A stretch of DNA of 64,000 nucleotides, from the NCBI GenBank assembly GCA_963837285.1, contig CAWIMS010000006.1, positions 620,001-684,000 of the forward strand, given 5' to 3'. Each line of letters begins with the position of its first letter. Position 1 is the first letter of the stretch. Positions 1 through 7,635 of the stretch are shown one piece after another. Position numbers and translations under genes: made by a program. The stretch is from Planosporangium sp963837285. GTDB taxonomy: Bacteria; Actinomycetota; Actinomycetes; Mycobacteriales; Micromonosporaceae. The notes under the pieces were generated by a model. That model saw only the letters and a program-made list of their open reading frames with translations. It was not told the DNA's origin and did no database searches.

Positions 1-1
1 C

Positions 2-446
2 AACGCCCGGTCCTCGGCGTCCACCGCTGACGCCGCCCGTAACGCACGCCAGCTCGGCGCGCTCATCTGGGAGCTCCAGCAGGAGCGACTGGTGACCGCC
101 GACTACCTGGCCGAACCGACCGCGGACGACTCGGCCATGGTGCTCCAGCAGCAGGTCGTCGCCGACGACGCGGAGAGCCTGCCAGAAGTCGGCCGAAGTG
201 GGCGCGTCCGACGAGCTGTCCAGCGCCCTGGTGCGGCTGGGCTCGCTCGCCGAGCTGCGCGCAGAACGCCCGGCAGCGCGGGCTGCGCTGAGGACAGCGT
301 CGCCCGTGCCTACCACGCGGTGATCGAGGCCCTGATCGACGCGCTGCGGCTGGTGTCCGAAGCAGACCAGTGACGCCGAAGGTACCCGGCAGCTCACCGC
401 GCTCGACGCGCTGCTGCGCGCGAACGAGGAGAGTGCGCTACGCGGC
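2..446 (+). pseudogene. Frame-disrupted 5' part of conservon kinase gene cvnA
   Basis: The gene enters from the left edge. It reads in one frame to about 185, a second frame to about 255-290, back to the first until a TGA near 373, and then in the frame of the downstream kinase ORF. Together the pieces give a helical extracellular sensing region of the nitrate/nitrite-sensor (NIT) type, with segments such as QLGALIWELQQERL and AYHAVIEALIDALRL. At least three single-base indels are needed to join it to the ORF at 447. Because coding character is kept across every break, I infer sequencing error or very recent decay rather than an old pseudogene. The true start lies outside the window. Confidence 0.6.
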
Positions 447-2669
447 ATGGCGCTGATCGCCGCGGCGGTCCGGCCGCAGGTCGGGGTGGAACTGCTGGCG
501 GACGCGTCGGCGCAGTCCCAACTGTTCACCGAGCGGTTCGTCCAGCAGGCGAATGCCGACCAGGCCGGCCTCGTCGTCCTGGTCGACCAGGGCGAGGCAG
601 CGCACCGGGTGGACGCGCTGGCGGCGGCCCTGCCCAACCCGAACGACCAGACCGTGGTGCAACCGTTCGTCCGCGGGTCCCGCGCCGCGGCCGAGGCGCA
701 GGCCAACCTGCGCCGGCTGGTCCAGGACCAGGTAACCAGCCAGATCGCCGACGCCGCCGGTAGGCGGGCGAACACCGCCCGCATCACGGCCTGGACGGTG
801 GGGTTGGGTGCCGCGCTGCTGCTGGCGCTGGTGCTGAGCCTCGCGTTCGTGGTCAGCCGGTCGATCGCGCAGCCGTTGCAGCGGCTGACCCGCGCCGCCG
901 CGACCGTGGCCGACCTCGCCAACACCGAGCTGGTCCGGGTCGCCGACGTCGAACAGGTCGACGAGCAGCCACCGCGGTTGGCCGCGATCAACGTGTCGTC
1001 CAGCGACGAGGTGGGCGACCTGGCGGTGGCGTTCAACCGGGTACAGACCACCGCGGCCCTGCTGCTGGAACGGCAGGCGGTCACCCGGCGCAACGTCAGC
1101 CTGATGTTCGCCAACGTGGCACAGCGCACCCAGAACCTGGTGGGCCGCCAGCTCGCCCTGGTCGACGACCTCGAACGCGACGAGCAGAACACCCGGTTGC
1201 TGAGCAGCCTGTACCGGTTGGACCACCTGTCCACCCGCCTCCGTCGTAACGCGGAGAACCTGCTTGTCATCGCGGGATCCAACGACCAGGCGCGGACCTC
1301 GGCCTCGACGCCGCTGGCCACGGTACTGCGGTCCGCGCTCGCCGAGATCGAGGACTACCAGCGGGTGAACATCGGCACGATCCAAGAGGTGACCGTCGTG
1401 GCGCCGCTCGTGTCGGATCTCGTGCTGGTGTTCGCCGAGCTGCTGGAGAACGCGACGGCGTTCTCGCCACCGCAGTCCAAAGTGGATGTGTACGCCGCGC
1501 CGACCGCCCACGACTGGTGCCAGATCAGCATCATGGACCACGGCATCGGGATGAGCCCGCAGAAGCTGGCCGAAGAGAACCGCCGGATGGTGGAGCGCGA
1601 GCGGCTCGACATCGTGCCGACCAGTGTGCTCGGCCTGTTCGTGGTCGGCCGGCTGGCGCGCCGGCACGGGCTGGCGGTCAACCTGGCGGCGACGCCGGGC
1701 GGCGGGATCACCGCCCGGGTCGCCATCCCGCCGAACCTCTTCGCGGCGGAGAAGCTGTCGGCACCGCCGGTCCGACCGGCCATCGGCGCCGGCGGCCTGG
1801 GCCAGCGGCTCGAAGAGTCGGCGCCGACCTCGCTGAACATCCCACCGATACCCAACGTGCCGGGCAGGTTCTCGTGGTTCACCGGGGTCACCGGTGAGCG
1901 GCGGGCGATCAGGGCGGACGTCGTCGAGGTGGAGGACGTGACGGCCGACGCGCCGGACGGGACTCCCGCGCTGGAAGCGGCGCCGGTCGCGTCGGCGCCT
2001 CCAGCGCCTCCGGTCATCGAGGCGCCACCGGCGATGTACACCGCCGCGGAGACCGGCCCGTGGCCGATGCCGCCGTCGCGGTCCGAGTCGCCGTCGCTGC
2101 CGGAGCCGCCGTACGACGCCGCTCCGGCGGCCCGCGCGACCCCGACCCGCGCGACCCCGACCCGCGTCACGCCGGCTCGCCCGGTGCCTGTCGACGGTGC
2201 GCCGGTGGCCCGCGAGTTCCCGGTCGCGAGCTTCGACGCCGAACGCCGGGCCGGCCTGCAACGGCGGGTACGCGGTGCGCAGCTGCCCGCGGCCGCGTTC
2301 CCGGGAGCGGACCAGGTACCCACCGCCCGTCCCCTGCACGACCCGGACGCCGCCCGCAGCACGATGGAGGCTTTCCAGACCGCGGTGGCCCGGGCCGGCT
2401 GGACGTCCACCCCACCCCCACCTGCCAGCAGCACCGGTCCGGGTTCGCTTTCCCGCCGGACCCCGGGAGCCAACCTGGCGCCCGGCCTCCGTGAGGGTCC
2501 GTCGTCGGCGAGCCAGCGGATCACCGCGGCCACGCAACGCGACCCGGAAGCGGACCGGGCGGCGTTTGACGGTTTCGCGTCAGGACTGGCCGAGGCCGAA
2601 AGACAGGCGGGGTTGGGATCGAACCGTTATGACGAGACCCCCGGCACCACGAAAGAAGGAACACGATGA
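447..2669 (+). CDS. Conservon sensor histidine kinase (CvnA type), 5' end incomplete
   Basis: This is the main part of a membrane-bound histidine-kinase-like protein that heads a conservon. The first ~110 residues continue the NIT-type sensing domain. Residues ~113-136 are one membrane helix, followed by a HAMP linker (~137-210). A helical region leads into a HATPase_c domain at ~325-430 with the N box (ELLENATAFSPP) and the DHGIGMS motif. The last ~300 residues are Pro/Ala-rich and look disordered. The ATG at 447 only opens the ORF; the real start is upstream. The stop overlaps the start of the roadblock gene (ATGA), so the four genes form one operon. In Streptomyces such proteins assemble with CvnB, C and D on the membrane as a G-protein-coupled-like complex. 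Confidence 0.85.
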   Translation: MALIAAAVRPQVGVELLADASAQSQLFTERFVQQANADQAGLVVLVDQGEAAHRVDALAAALPNPNDQTVVQPFVRGSRAAAEAQANLRRLVQDQVTSQIADAAGRRANTARITAWTVGLGAALLLALVLSLAFVVSRSIAQPLQRLTRAAATVADLANTELVRVADVEQVDEQPPRLAAINVSSSDEVGDLAVAFNRVQTTAALLLERQAVTRRNVSLMFANVAQRTQNLVGRQLALVDDLERDEQNTRLLSSLYRLDHLSTRLRRNAENLLVIAGSNDQARTSASTPLATVLRSALAEIEDYQRVNIGTIQEVTVVAPLVSDLVLVFAELLENATAFSPPQSKVDVYAAPTAHDWCQISIMDHGIGMSPQKLAEENRRMVERERLDIVPTSVLGLFVVGRLARRHGLAVNLAATPGGGITARVAIPPNLFAAEKLSAPPVRPAIGAGGLGQRLEESAPTSLNIPPIPNVPGRFSWFTGVTGERRAIRADVVEVEDVTADAPDGTPALEAAPVASAPPAPPVIEAPPAMYTAAETGPWPMPPSRSESPSLPEPPYDAAPAARATPTRATPTRVTPARPVPVDGAPVAREFPVASFDAERRAGLQRRVRGAQLPAAAFPGADQVPTARPLHDPDAARSTMEAFQTAVARAGWTSTPPPPASSTGPGSLSRRTPGANLAPGLREGPSSASQRITAATQRDPEADRAAFDGFASGLAEAERQAGLGSNRYDETPGTTKEGTR

Positions 2670-3100
2670 CCACGCCCACATCCGGTATCAGCGTCGAGGC
2701 GCAGAATTTCAACTGGTTGGTGACGCGCTTCGCGCAGGAGACCGCGGGCGTCGTGGCCGCGATCTCCGTGTCGTCGGACGGGCTGCTGATCGCCATGTCC
2801 AGCGACCTGGAGCGGGCCAACGCGGACCGGCTCGCGGCGATCGGGTCGGCGATGCTCAGTCTGGCGAACGGCGTGTCGGAGTGCTACCCGCTGGGGGACC
2901 CCGACAAGGTGGTCATCGAGCTGGCACAGGGCTACCTGCTGGTCTGCACCATCAGCGTGGGCTGCGCGCTGGGCGTACTGGCGACCAAGCAGGCGAGCCT
3001 CGGCACCGTCGCGTTCGAGATGGCCCAGTTCGCGAACCGGGCCAGCGGCGCGCTCACTCCCCGTCTCATCGAGGAACTCAAGTTCACCGTTGGAAGCTGA
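2666..3100 (+). CDS. Roadblock/LC7 domain protein (CvnB type)
   Basis: A 144-residue cytoplasmic protein of the roadblock/LC7 family, of typical length. The segment FNWLVTRFAQETAGVVAAIS followed by SSDGLLIAMS is the usual N-terminal part of the family. It probably acts as a dimeric regulator (GAP-like or scaffold) for the GTPase encoded two genes downstream, as proposed for Streptomyces conservons. Its ATG overlaps the kinase stop codon (ATGA), which implies translational coupling; DUF742 follows after 5 nt. Confidence 0.92.
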   Translation: MTTPTSGISVEAQNFNWLVTRFAQETAGVVAAISVSSDGLLIAMSSDLERANADRLAAIGSAMLSLANGVSECYPLGDPDKVVIELAQGYLLVCTISVGCALGVLATKQASLGTVAFEMAQFANRASGALTPRLIEELKFTVGS

Positions 3101-3105
3101 CCGCG

Positions 3106-3552
3106 ATGTACGACGATCCGGGCGGCGGCGACGAACCTCCGCCGAGACACCTGCGACCGTACCTCGGCGTGCACGACGACCTCGCCGGCTCCGTCTACCC
3201 GGCGGACGGGGATGCCGTCTCGCGGCTGCGACCCTACCTGTTGACCTCCGGGCGGGCCGCGCCCATCGACGACACACTGGAGATCGAGGCACAGGTTCAG
3301 ACCACTGAGCTCGGGACGGGCGGATTCCAGAACCTGTCGTTCGAGCGTCGCGACATCGTGCGACTGTGCACCACCACGATGTCGGTTGCCGAGGTTGCCG
3401 CGAAACTCAGGCTGCACATCGGTGTCGCCCGGGTACTCGTGGCCGACCTGGCGGCGATGGGGTACCTCACCGTCGCGCGCCCGCGTTTCCCACTTTCCCA
3501 GGACTCCAAACTGATCGAGAGGGTGATCCGTGGACTCGAAGCTATCCGCTGA
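3106..3552 (+). CDS. DUF742 protein (CvnC type)
   Basis: A 148-residue DUF742 protein. The N-terminal ~40 residues are acidic and Pro-rich. The family core begins at RLRPYLLTSGRA and includes a winged-helix-like segment with VAEVAAKLRLHIGVARVLV. Such proteins are thought to link the kinase, roadblock protein and GTPase of a conservon; the biochemical role is unknown. The ATG at 3106 lies 5 nt after cvnB, and the 3' end overlaps the GTPase start by 23 nt, the usual conservon geometry. Confidence 0.9.
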   Translation: MYDDPGGGDEPPPRHLRPYLGVHDDLAGSVYPADGDAVSRLRPYLLTSGRAAPIDDTLEIEAQVQTTELGTGGFQNLSFERRDIVRLCTTTMSVAEVAAKLRLHIGVARVLVADLAAMGYLTVARPRFPLSQDSKLIERVIRGLEAIR

Positions 3553-4124
3553 GCCGCGGCCAGGCGGAAAGCGACCGCCGATACCCGTGAAGATCGTCAT
3601 CGCCGGCGGCTTCGGCGTGGGCAAGACGACCGCGGTGTCGGCGATCTCGGAGATTTCGCCGCTGACCACCGAGGCGGCGATCACGTCCGTCGCCGCCGAG
3701 ATAGACCGCACCGGTGAGGTGCCGGCGAAGACCACCACCACGGTCGCGTTGGACTTCGGCTGCATCACGATCGATGACGGGCTCAAGCTGTACCTGTTCG
3801 GCACACCGGGGCAGGACCGGTTCGGCTTCATGTGGCATGACATCTCGCACGGCGCGCTCGGCGCACTGGTCATCGTGGACGCACGCCGCGTCGACGACTG
3901 CTATCCGGCCGTGGACTACTTCGAGAAGGTCGGCCTGCCCTTCGTGGTGGCCGTCAACCTCTTCGACGGCGAGCTGGCCGCACGAGCTGGACGACCTGCG
4001 CTGGGCGCTCGCGATCGACGGCGAGATCCCGCTCATCACGTTCGACGCGCGGGACCGGCTGTCGGTGCGGGACGCGCTGTTGTCGGTGCTCCGGCACACC
4101 CTGGTCCGCACGGACGCGACGTAG
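3530..4124 (+). CDS. Conservon small GTPase (CvnD type), one frameshift
   Basis: An ATP/GTP-binding protein of the Ras-like family that ends conservons. The P-loop is GGFGVGKTT, the G3-like motif is YLFGTPGQDRF, and the base-recognition loop is a degenerate NLFDG. Start is the GTG at 3530 inside cvnC, in frame with SKLSAEP. After FDGEL near 3975 the frame breaks: removing one G after GAGCTG restores PHELDDLRWALAIDGEIPL and a normal C-terminus ending at 4124. Without that correction the frame runs on through the downstream region. A single sequencing error is the simplest reading. The matched GTPase at 31194 is intact. Confidence 0.88.
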
Positions 4125-4136
4125 TCGCGCGGTTCT

Positions 4137-4166
4137 GGCTCTGCGCCACCCGGGTGGCGCAGAGCC
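4137..4166. terminator. Perfect 30-bp palindrome between convergent genes
   Basis: A perfect inverted repeat with 15-nt arms starting GGCTCTGCGCCACCC and no loop. It lies in the 50 bp between the convergent conservon GTPase and binding-protein genes. There is no T tract, so I infer a bidirectional terminator of the tractless GC-rich kind common in actinomycetes. Confidence 0.7.
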
Positions 4167-4174
4167 AACCAGGC

Positions 4175-5374
4175 TTACTGCTTGCCGCCCCAGTCCTGGG
4201 GGAAGCCCGGCATCTGCTGGCACCCGCACGTGGGGAAGAAGTCCGGCGGCATGCCCGTGGTCAGGTACTGCGGAAGCGTGTCGGAGCTGATCACCGGCTG
4301 GGGCAGGATCCACTCCTTGGGCACCGGCTTGCCGGAGAGGATCCACGTGGCGGCGATGAGCGCGGTACGCCACTGGTACACCGGGTAGGTGGGTGCCACC
4401 GCGGTCAGCTTGTCCTTCTGCCACAGCGCCAGGAAGTCCTGCTCGTCCTCGGAGGTCAACGGGGGCACCCGCTTGCCGGCGGCCTGGAACGTCTCCGCCA
4501 CCGCCACACTCGCGAAACCGGCGTCCAGCCACACCCCGTCGAGGTTGCCGAACCGCTTCAGGTAGTCGTTGACGATGGCCTTCGCCTTGGCCGTGTCGGC
4601 GTTGTTGAACTCCACACCGACGACGTTCACGCCCTCCCGCTCGAAGACCAGCTTCGCCGCGGCCCAGCGGGCCTCCAGGACGTCCACGTCCGGCAGCAGG
4701 CGCAGCGCGAGAACCTTGCCGCCCTTGCCCGCCTTCAGGGCGACGAACTCGGCCGACGCCGCGCCGAACGCGTAGCCGCCGATCGGGTGCACGAAGCTGA
4801 CCGGGCAGTCCGACTTGATGCCGCGGTCGAACACGACCACCGGTATGCCGCTCTGGCACACCCGTTCGATCGCCGGGGTCAGCGTCTCCGTTGTGTTCGC
4901 CGAGACGATGATCGCGCTGCATCCCTTGGTCTGCAGGTCGGCGAGGTCGGCGATCTGCTTGTCGTCCTTCCCGCCGGCGTCGACGACGGTGAACTCACCG
5001 ATCTCCGGATGCAGCTTCGCCTCGGCCTTCATGGTGGTCAGGCCGGTGACCCGCCACGGGTTGTCCAGCGCGGCGTTCGAGAAGCAGATGTGCCACTTCC
5101 CGCGCTTGGCGTACTTCGAGGTGTCCACCATGGTCGGCTGGATCATCTGCAACCAGGGCATATTCGGGTCGCCGTTCGGAGCGATCCGGCGCTGGGCCAT
5201 CTGGCGGTCGAAATCCGCCTGGTTGAAAAACTTCGATTGGGGAATCGATGCCGCCGACGTGCGCACGCCGGCGGGCTGGTCGATACTCGCCGCATTGTGT
5301 GAGCTACACGCGGTGCCGGCTAGCGTGACCACCGCCGCCATGGCGGCCACGAGCGCCTTTGCGCGTCTCGACAT
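4175..5374 (-). CDS. Sugar-type ABC transporter substrate-binding lipoprotein (paralogue 1)
   Basis: A 399-residue periplasmic-binding-protein-like protein of the Peripla_BP_4 (ribose/galactose type) class, predicted to be exported and lipidated. Start is the ATG at 5374, preceded by GGAAAGG; upstream in-frame codons lack export character. Residues 1-25 form a signal peptide with an atypical lipobox (LAGTAC). The mature part has two Rossmann-like lobes, including SAIIVSANTTETLTPA and GIPVVVFDRG. The C-terminus carries a CGCQ motif and a conserved tail (GFPQDWGGK). It is a close paralogue of the divergent gene at 5893. No permease or ATPase lies nearby, so the ligand is unknown and it may serve a distant transporter or act as a sensor partner. 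Confidence 0.85.
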   Translation of the reverse strand: MSRRAKALVAAMAAVVTLAGTACSSHNAASIDQPAGVRTSAASIPQSKFFNQADFDRQMAQRRIAPNGDPNMPWLQMIQPTMVDTSKYAKRGKWHICFSNAALDNPWRVTGLTTMKAEAKLHPEIGEFTVVDAGGKDDKQIADLADLQTKGCSAIIVSANTTETLTPAIERVCQSGIPVVVFDRGIKSDCPVSFVHPIGGYAFGAASAEFVALKAGKGGKVLALRLLPDVDVLEARWAAAKLVFEREGVNVVGVEFNNADTAKAKAIVNDYLKRFGNLDGVWLDAGFASVAVAETFQAAGKRVPPLTSEDEQDFLALWQKDKLTAVAPTYPVYQWRTALIAATWILSGKPVPKEWILPQPVISSDTLPQYLTTGMPPDFFPTCGCQQMPGFPQDWGGKQ

Positions 5375-5892
5375 GGAGAAACCGCCTTTCCTGGCTGATC
5401 CGCGTGTGGGCGTGCGAATGCGCCGTGGAGATCCTAGTCCTCTGGCGGCGAAGGGGAACCGCTTGGACTCGAGCCTTGATGGTAAAGACATCAACCGAAA
5501 GGCTGACCTCGGCTATGGCAACTGACTGTCCACGCAGGACTACGGATGGTTGCGCGGATATCCGAAACCGCCCGCATTCGCGAGGTTGACGCACGCGGAT
5601 GAGAGGGAGTAGAACCAGCGGGAGGCTCCGCACGAGAACCCGGTTTACCACGGCAACACGCCCGCGATACCGCTTGATCGTGCGCCCGTGCCGGGCGCTA
5701 CGTAACTGTCCGCGCACCCGCACGGGAAGGTGACCGTCGTTGACAATTCCGTCCGACGGAGGCGAGTGGCCGCCTGGCGCCACGCGACACCTGACGATGA
5801 GCTTCCCACCGCGCCCGGGTCTTCGGCCGGAGCGCGTTACGCACAGCAGAAACAGATTCTGACTCGTCAACGTGTGTTGGAAGGGCGACTCC
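5375..5892. other. Divergent intergenic region between the two binding-protein genes
   Basis: About 520 bp with no convincing coding sequence. Both flanking genes start outward from it, so it must hold two promoters. I see no clear operator palindrome; short ORFs here have no ribosome-binding sites. Confidence 0.5.
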
Positions 5893-7107
5893 ATGCGTAG
5901 GTTCCAGCGTCGGTCCCATCGCTTCAGACTCATCGCGGTCGTCGCGGCGTCGGTGCTGATTGTGTCGGGGTGTAGTTCGACGAAGCCGTCGGGGGGTGTG
6001 AGGCCGTCGGGGGCGGCTAGCTCGGCGGCGGGGGGTGCGACGCAGGGGAAGTTCTTTAACCAGGCGGAGTTGGATCGGCAGTTGCGGCTACGTGGTGTGG
6101 CGGCGCAGGGGGATCCGGCGATGCCGTGGGTGCAGATGATTGAGCCGCAGATGGTGGATACGGCGAAGTATGCGAAGCCGGGTGGGGGTTGGCATCTGTG
6201 TTTCTCGAACGCTGGGGTGGGTAATCCGTGGCGGGTGGCTGGGTTGACCACGATGAAGGCGGAGGTGAAACTCCATCCGGAAATCAGCGACTTCACGGTG
6301 GTGGACGCGGAGTCGAAGGATGATAAGCAGATCTCGGACATGGCGGATCTGGCGACGAAGAACTGTAGTGCGTTGATTGTGTCGCCGAACACGACGGAGG
6401 CGTTGACGCCGGCGGTGCAGAAGGCGTGTCAGGCGGGGATTCCGGTGGTGGTGTTCGACCGCGGGGTGACGACGGATTGTCCGGTGACGTTTGTGCATCC
6501 GGTCGGTGGGTACGCGTTCGGGGCCACGGATGCGGAGTTCATTGCGCAGAAGGCGGGTAAGGGCGGCAAGGTGTTGGCGTTGCGGATCCTGCCCGGCGTG
6601 GATGTGCTGGAGAACCGGTGGTCGGGGGCGAAGCAGGTGTTCGACAAGGCCGGGGTGAACGTGGTCGGGGTGGAGTTCACCGACGGCGATCCGGCCAAGG
6701 CGAAGACGATCGTGTCGGACTATCTGCAGCGTTTCGGCAAGCTGGACGGGGTGTGGGCGGACGCTGGCGCCACGGCGGTGGCGGAAGCGGAGGCGTTCCA
6801 GGATGCGGGTAAGCCGGTGCCGCCGATGGACGCGGAGGATCAGCAGGATTTCCTGGAGGTGTGGCAGAAGGACAAGTTGACCGCGATCGCCGCGACGTAT
6901 CCGGTGTATCAGTGGCGCACCGCGGTGATCGCCGCGGTCGACATTCTCTCGGGTAAGCAGGTCCCGAAGGAGTGGATCCTGCCCCAGCCGACGGTCACCT
7001 CCGACAATTTGAGCCAGTACCTGCGCCCGGGCATGCCACCGCTGTTCTACCCGACCTGTGGCTGCCAGAACATGCCCGGCTTCCCCCAGGACTGGGGCGG
7101 CAAGTAA
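5893..7107 (+). CDS. Sugar-type ABC transporter substrate-binding lipoprotein (paralogue 2)
   Basis: A 404-residue paralogue of the divergent gene, sharing KFFNQA, NPWRV.GLTTMKAE, KDDKQI, NTTE.LTPA, GIPVVVFDRG and the tail GFPQDWGGK. ATG 5893 is chosen over GTG 5872 because GGAAGG precedes it and an Arg-rich n-region follows. The signal peptide ends in a good lipobox (VSGC). From about 5990 to 6900 the gene uses GTG, GGG, GGT, TGT and GAT codons far more than its neighbours, then returns to GC-ending codons near the 3' end. This suggests a different origin or gene conversion at the end it shares with paralogue 1. Substrate unknown. Confidence 0.85.
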   Translation: MRRFQRRSHRFRLIAVVAASVLIVSGCSSTKPSGGVRPSGAASSAAGGATQGKFFNQAELDRQLRLRGVAAQGDPAMPWVQMIEPQMVDTAKYAKPGGGWHLCFSNAGVGNPWRVAGLTTMKAEVKLHPEISDFTVVDAESKDDKQISDMADLATKNCSALIVSPNTTEALTPAVQKACQAGIPVVVFDRGVTTDCPVTFVHPVGGYAFGATDAEFIAQKAGKGGKVLALRILPGVDVLENRWSGAKQVFDKAGVNVVGVEFTDGDPAKAKTIVSDYLQRFGKLDGVWADAGATAVAEAEAFQDAGKPVPPMDAEDQQDFLEVWQKDKLTAIAATYPVYQWRTAVIAAVDILSGKQVPKEWILPQPTVTSDNLSQYLRPGMPPLFYPTCGCQNMPGFPQDWGGK

Positions 7108-7133
7108 CGCACGTTACGGTGGGCCGGCCGGGC

Positions 7134-7577
7134 CTACGCCGTCGCGAAGCCCCGCTGCTGAGCGAGCCTGGCGAGGTCCGGCCAGTCGTCCCCGGCGTGT
7201 GTGTGCTGCGGAAGCAGGCAGCCGAAGGTCACCGGCCGGGGGACGTTGTACCGGGGTGCCGACAGGACCGGCGGGTTGTCGAAGTCGAGCACCTCGGCCA
7301 GGTTGTTCGCGGCCGCGTCGCGCACGCTCAGCGGGGACAGCCCGAAGCGCCACTCGATCATCTTCAGGACCGAGGTGTGGTCGTACAGGCCGTGTGTGAC
7401 CGATCCGCGCCTGGACCGCGGCGAGATGACCAGGCAGGGGACCCGGAAACCGCGCAGCCCCGCGCCGAGATCCGGGTTCGGATCCGGCCCGACCGGCGGG
7501 ACGATCGGCCCGGGTCGATCCGGGGGTATCCACCTGCCGGTGGCGTGGTGCTGGTGCGGTGGACACACACCGTCCAC
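7134..7577 (-). pseudogene. C-terminal remnant of a phosphoesterase-family protein
   Basis: Codes for only the last ~130 residues of a phosphoesterase (PF04185, phospholipase C/acid phosphatase) protein. The segment GFRVPCLVISPRSRRG plus YDHTSVLKMIEWRFG matches the corresponding part of the complete enzyme encoded on the opposite strand (RVPMIVVSPWTRGG, FDHTSMIQFLEARFG). The N-terminal catalytic half, including the ENRSFDHYFG motif, is missing, and no start with a ribosome-binding site is seen. It is a 5'-deleted gene, probably left by rearrangement around the intact phospholipase gene. Confidence 0.75.
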
Positions 7578-7635
7578 ATAGCGCCGTTAGCGTACGGCGG
7601 CTGGTCCTCGGCATCGCACAGGTAGGGGCGTCGCC

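Noticed and set aside
438..2537. Large leftward ORF opposite the first kinase gene
   Set aside because: An Arg-rich shadow frame caused by high GC; no domain and no start signal.
3530..5302. A 590-residue GTPase fusion protein
   Set aside because: After residue ~150 the frame is the antisense of the binding-protein gene; a one-base slip near 3977 explains the readthrough.
7100..7118. GTAAC-GCAC-GTTAC hairpin as terminator of the second binding-protein gene
   Set aside because: The stem is only five base pairs, overlaps the stop codon and has no T tract; too weak to call.
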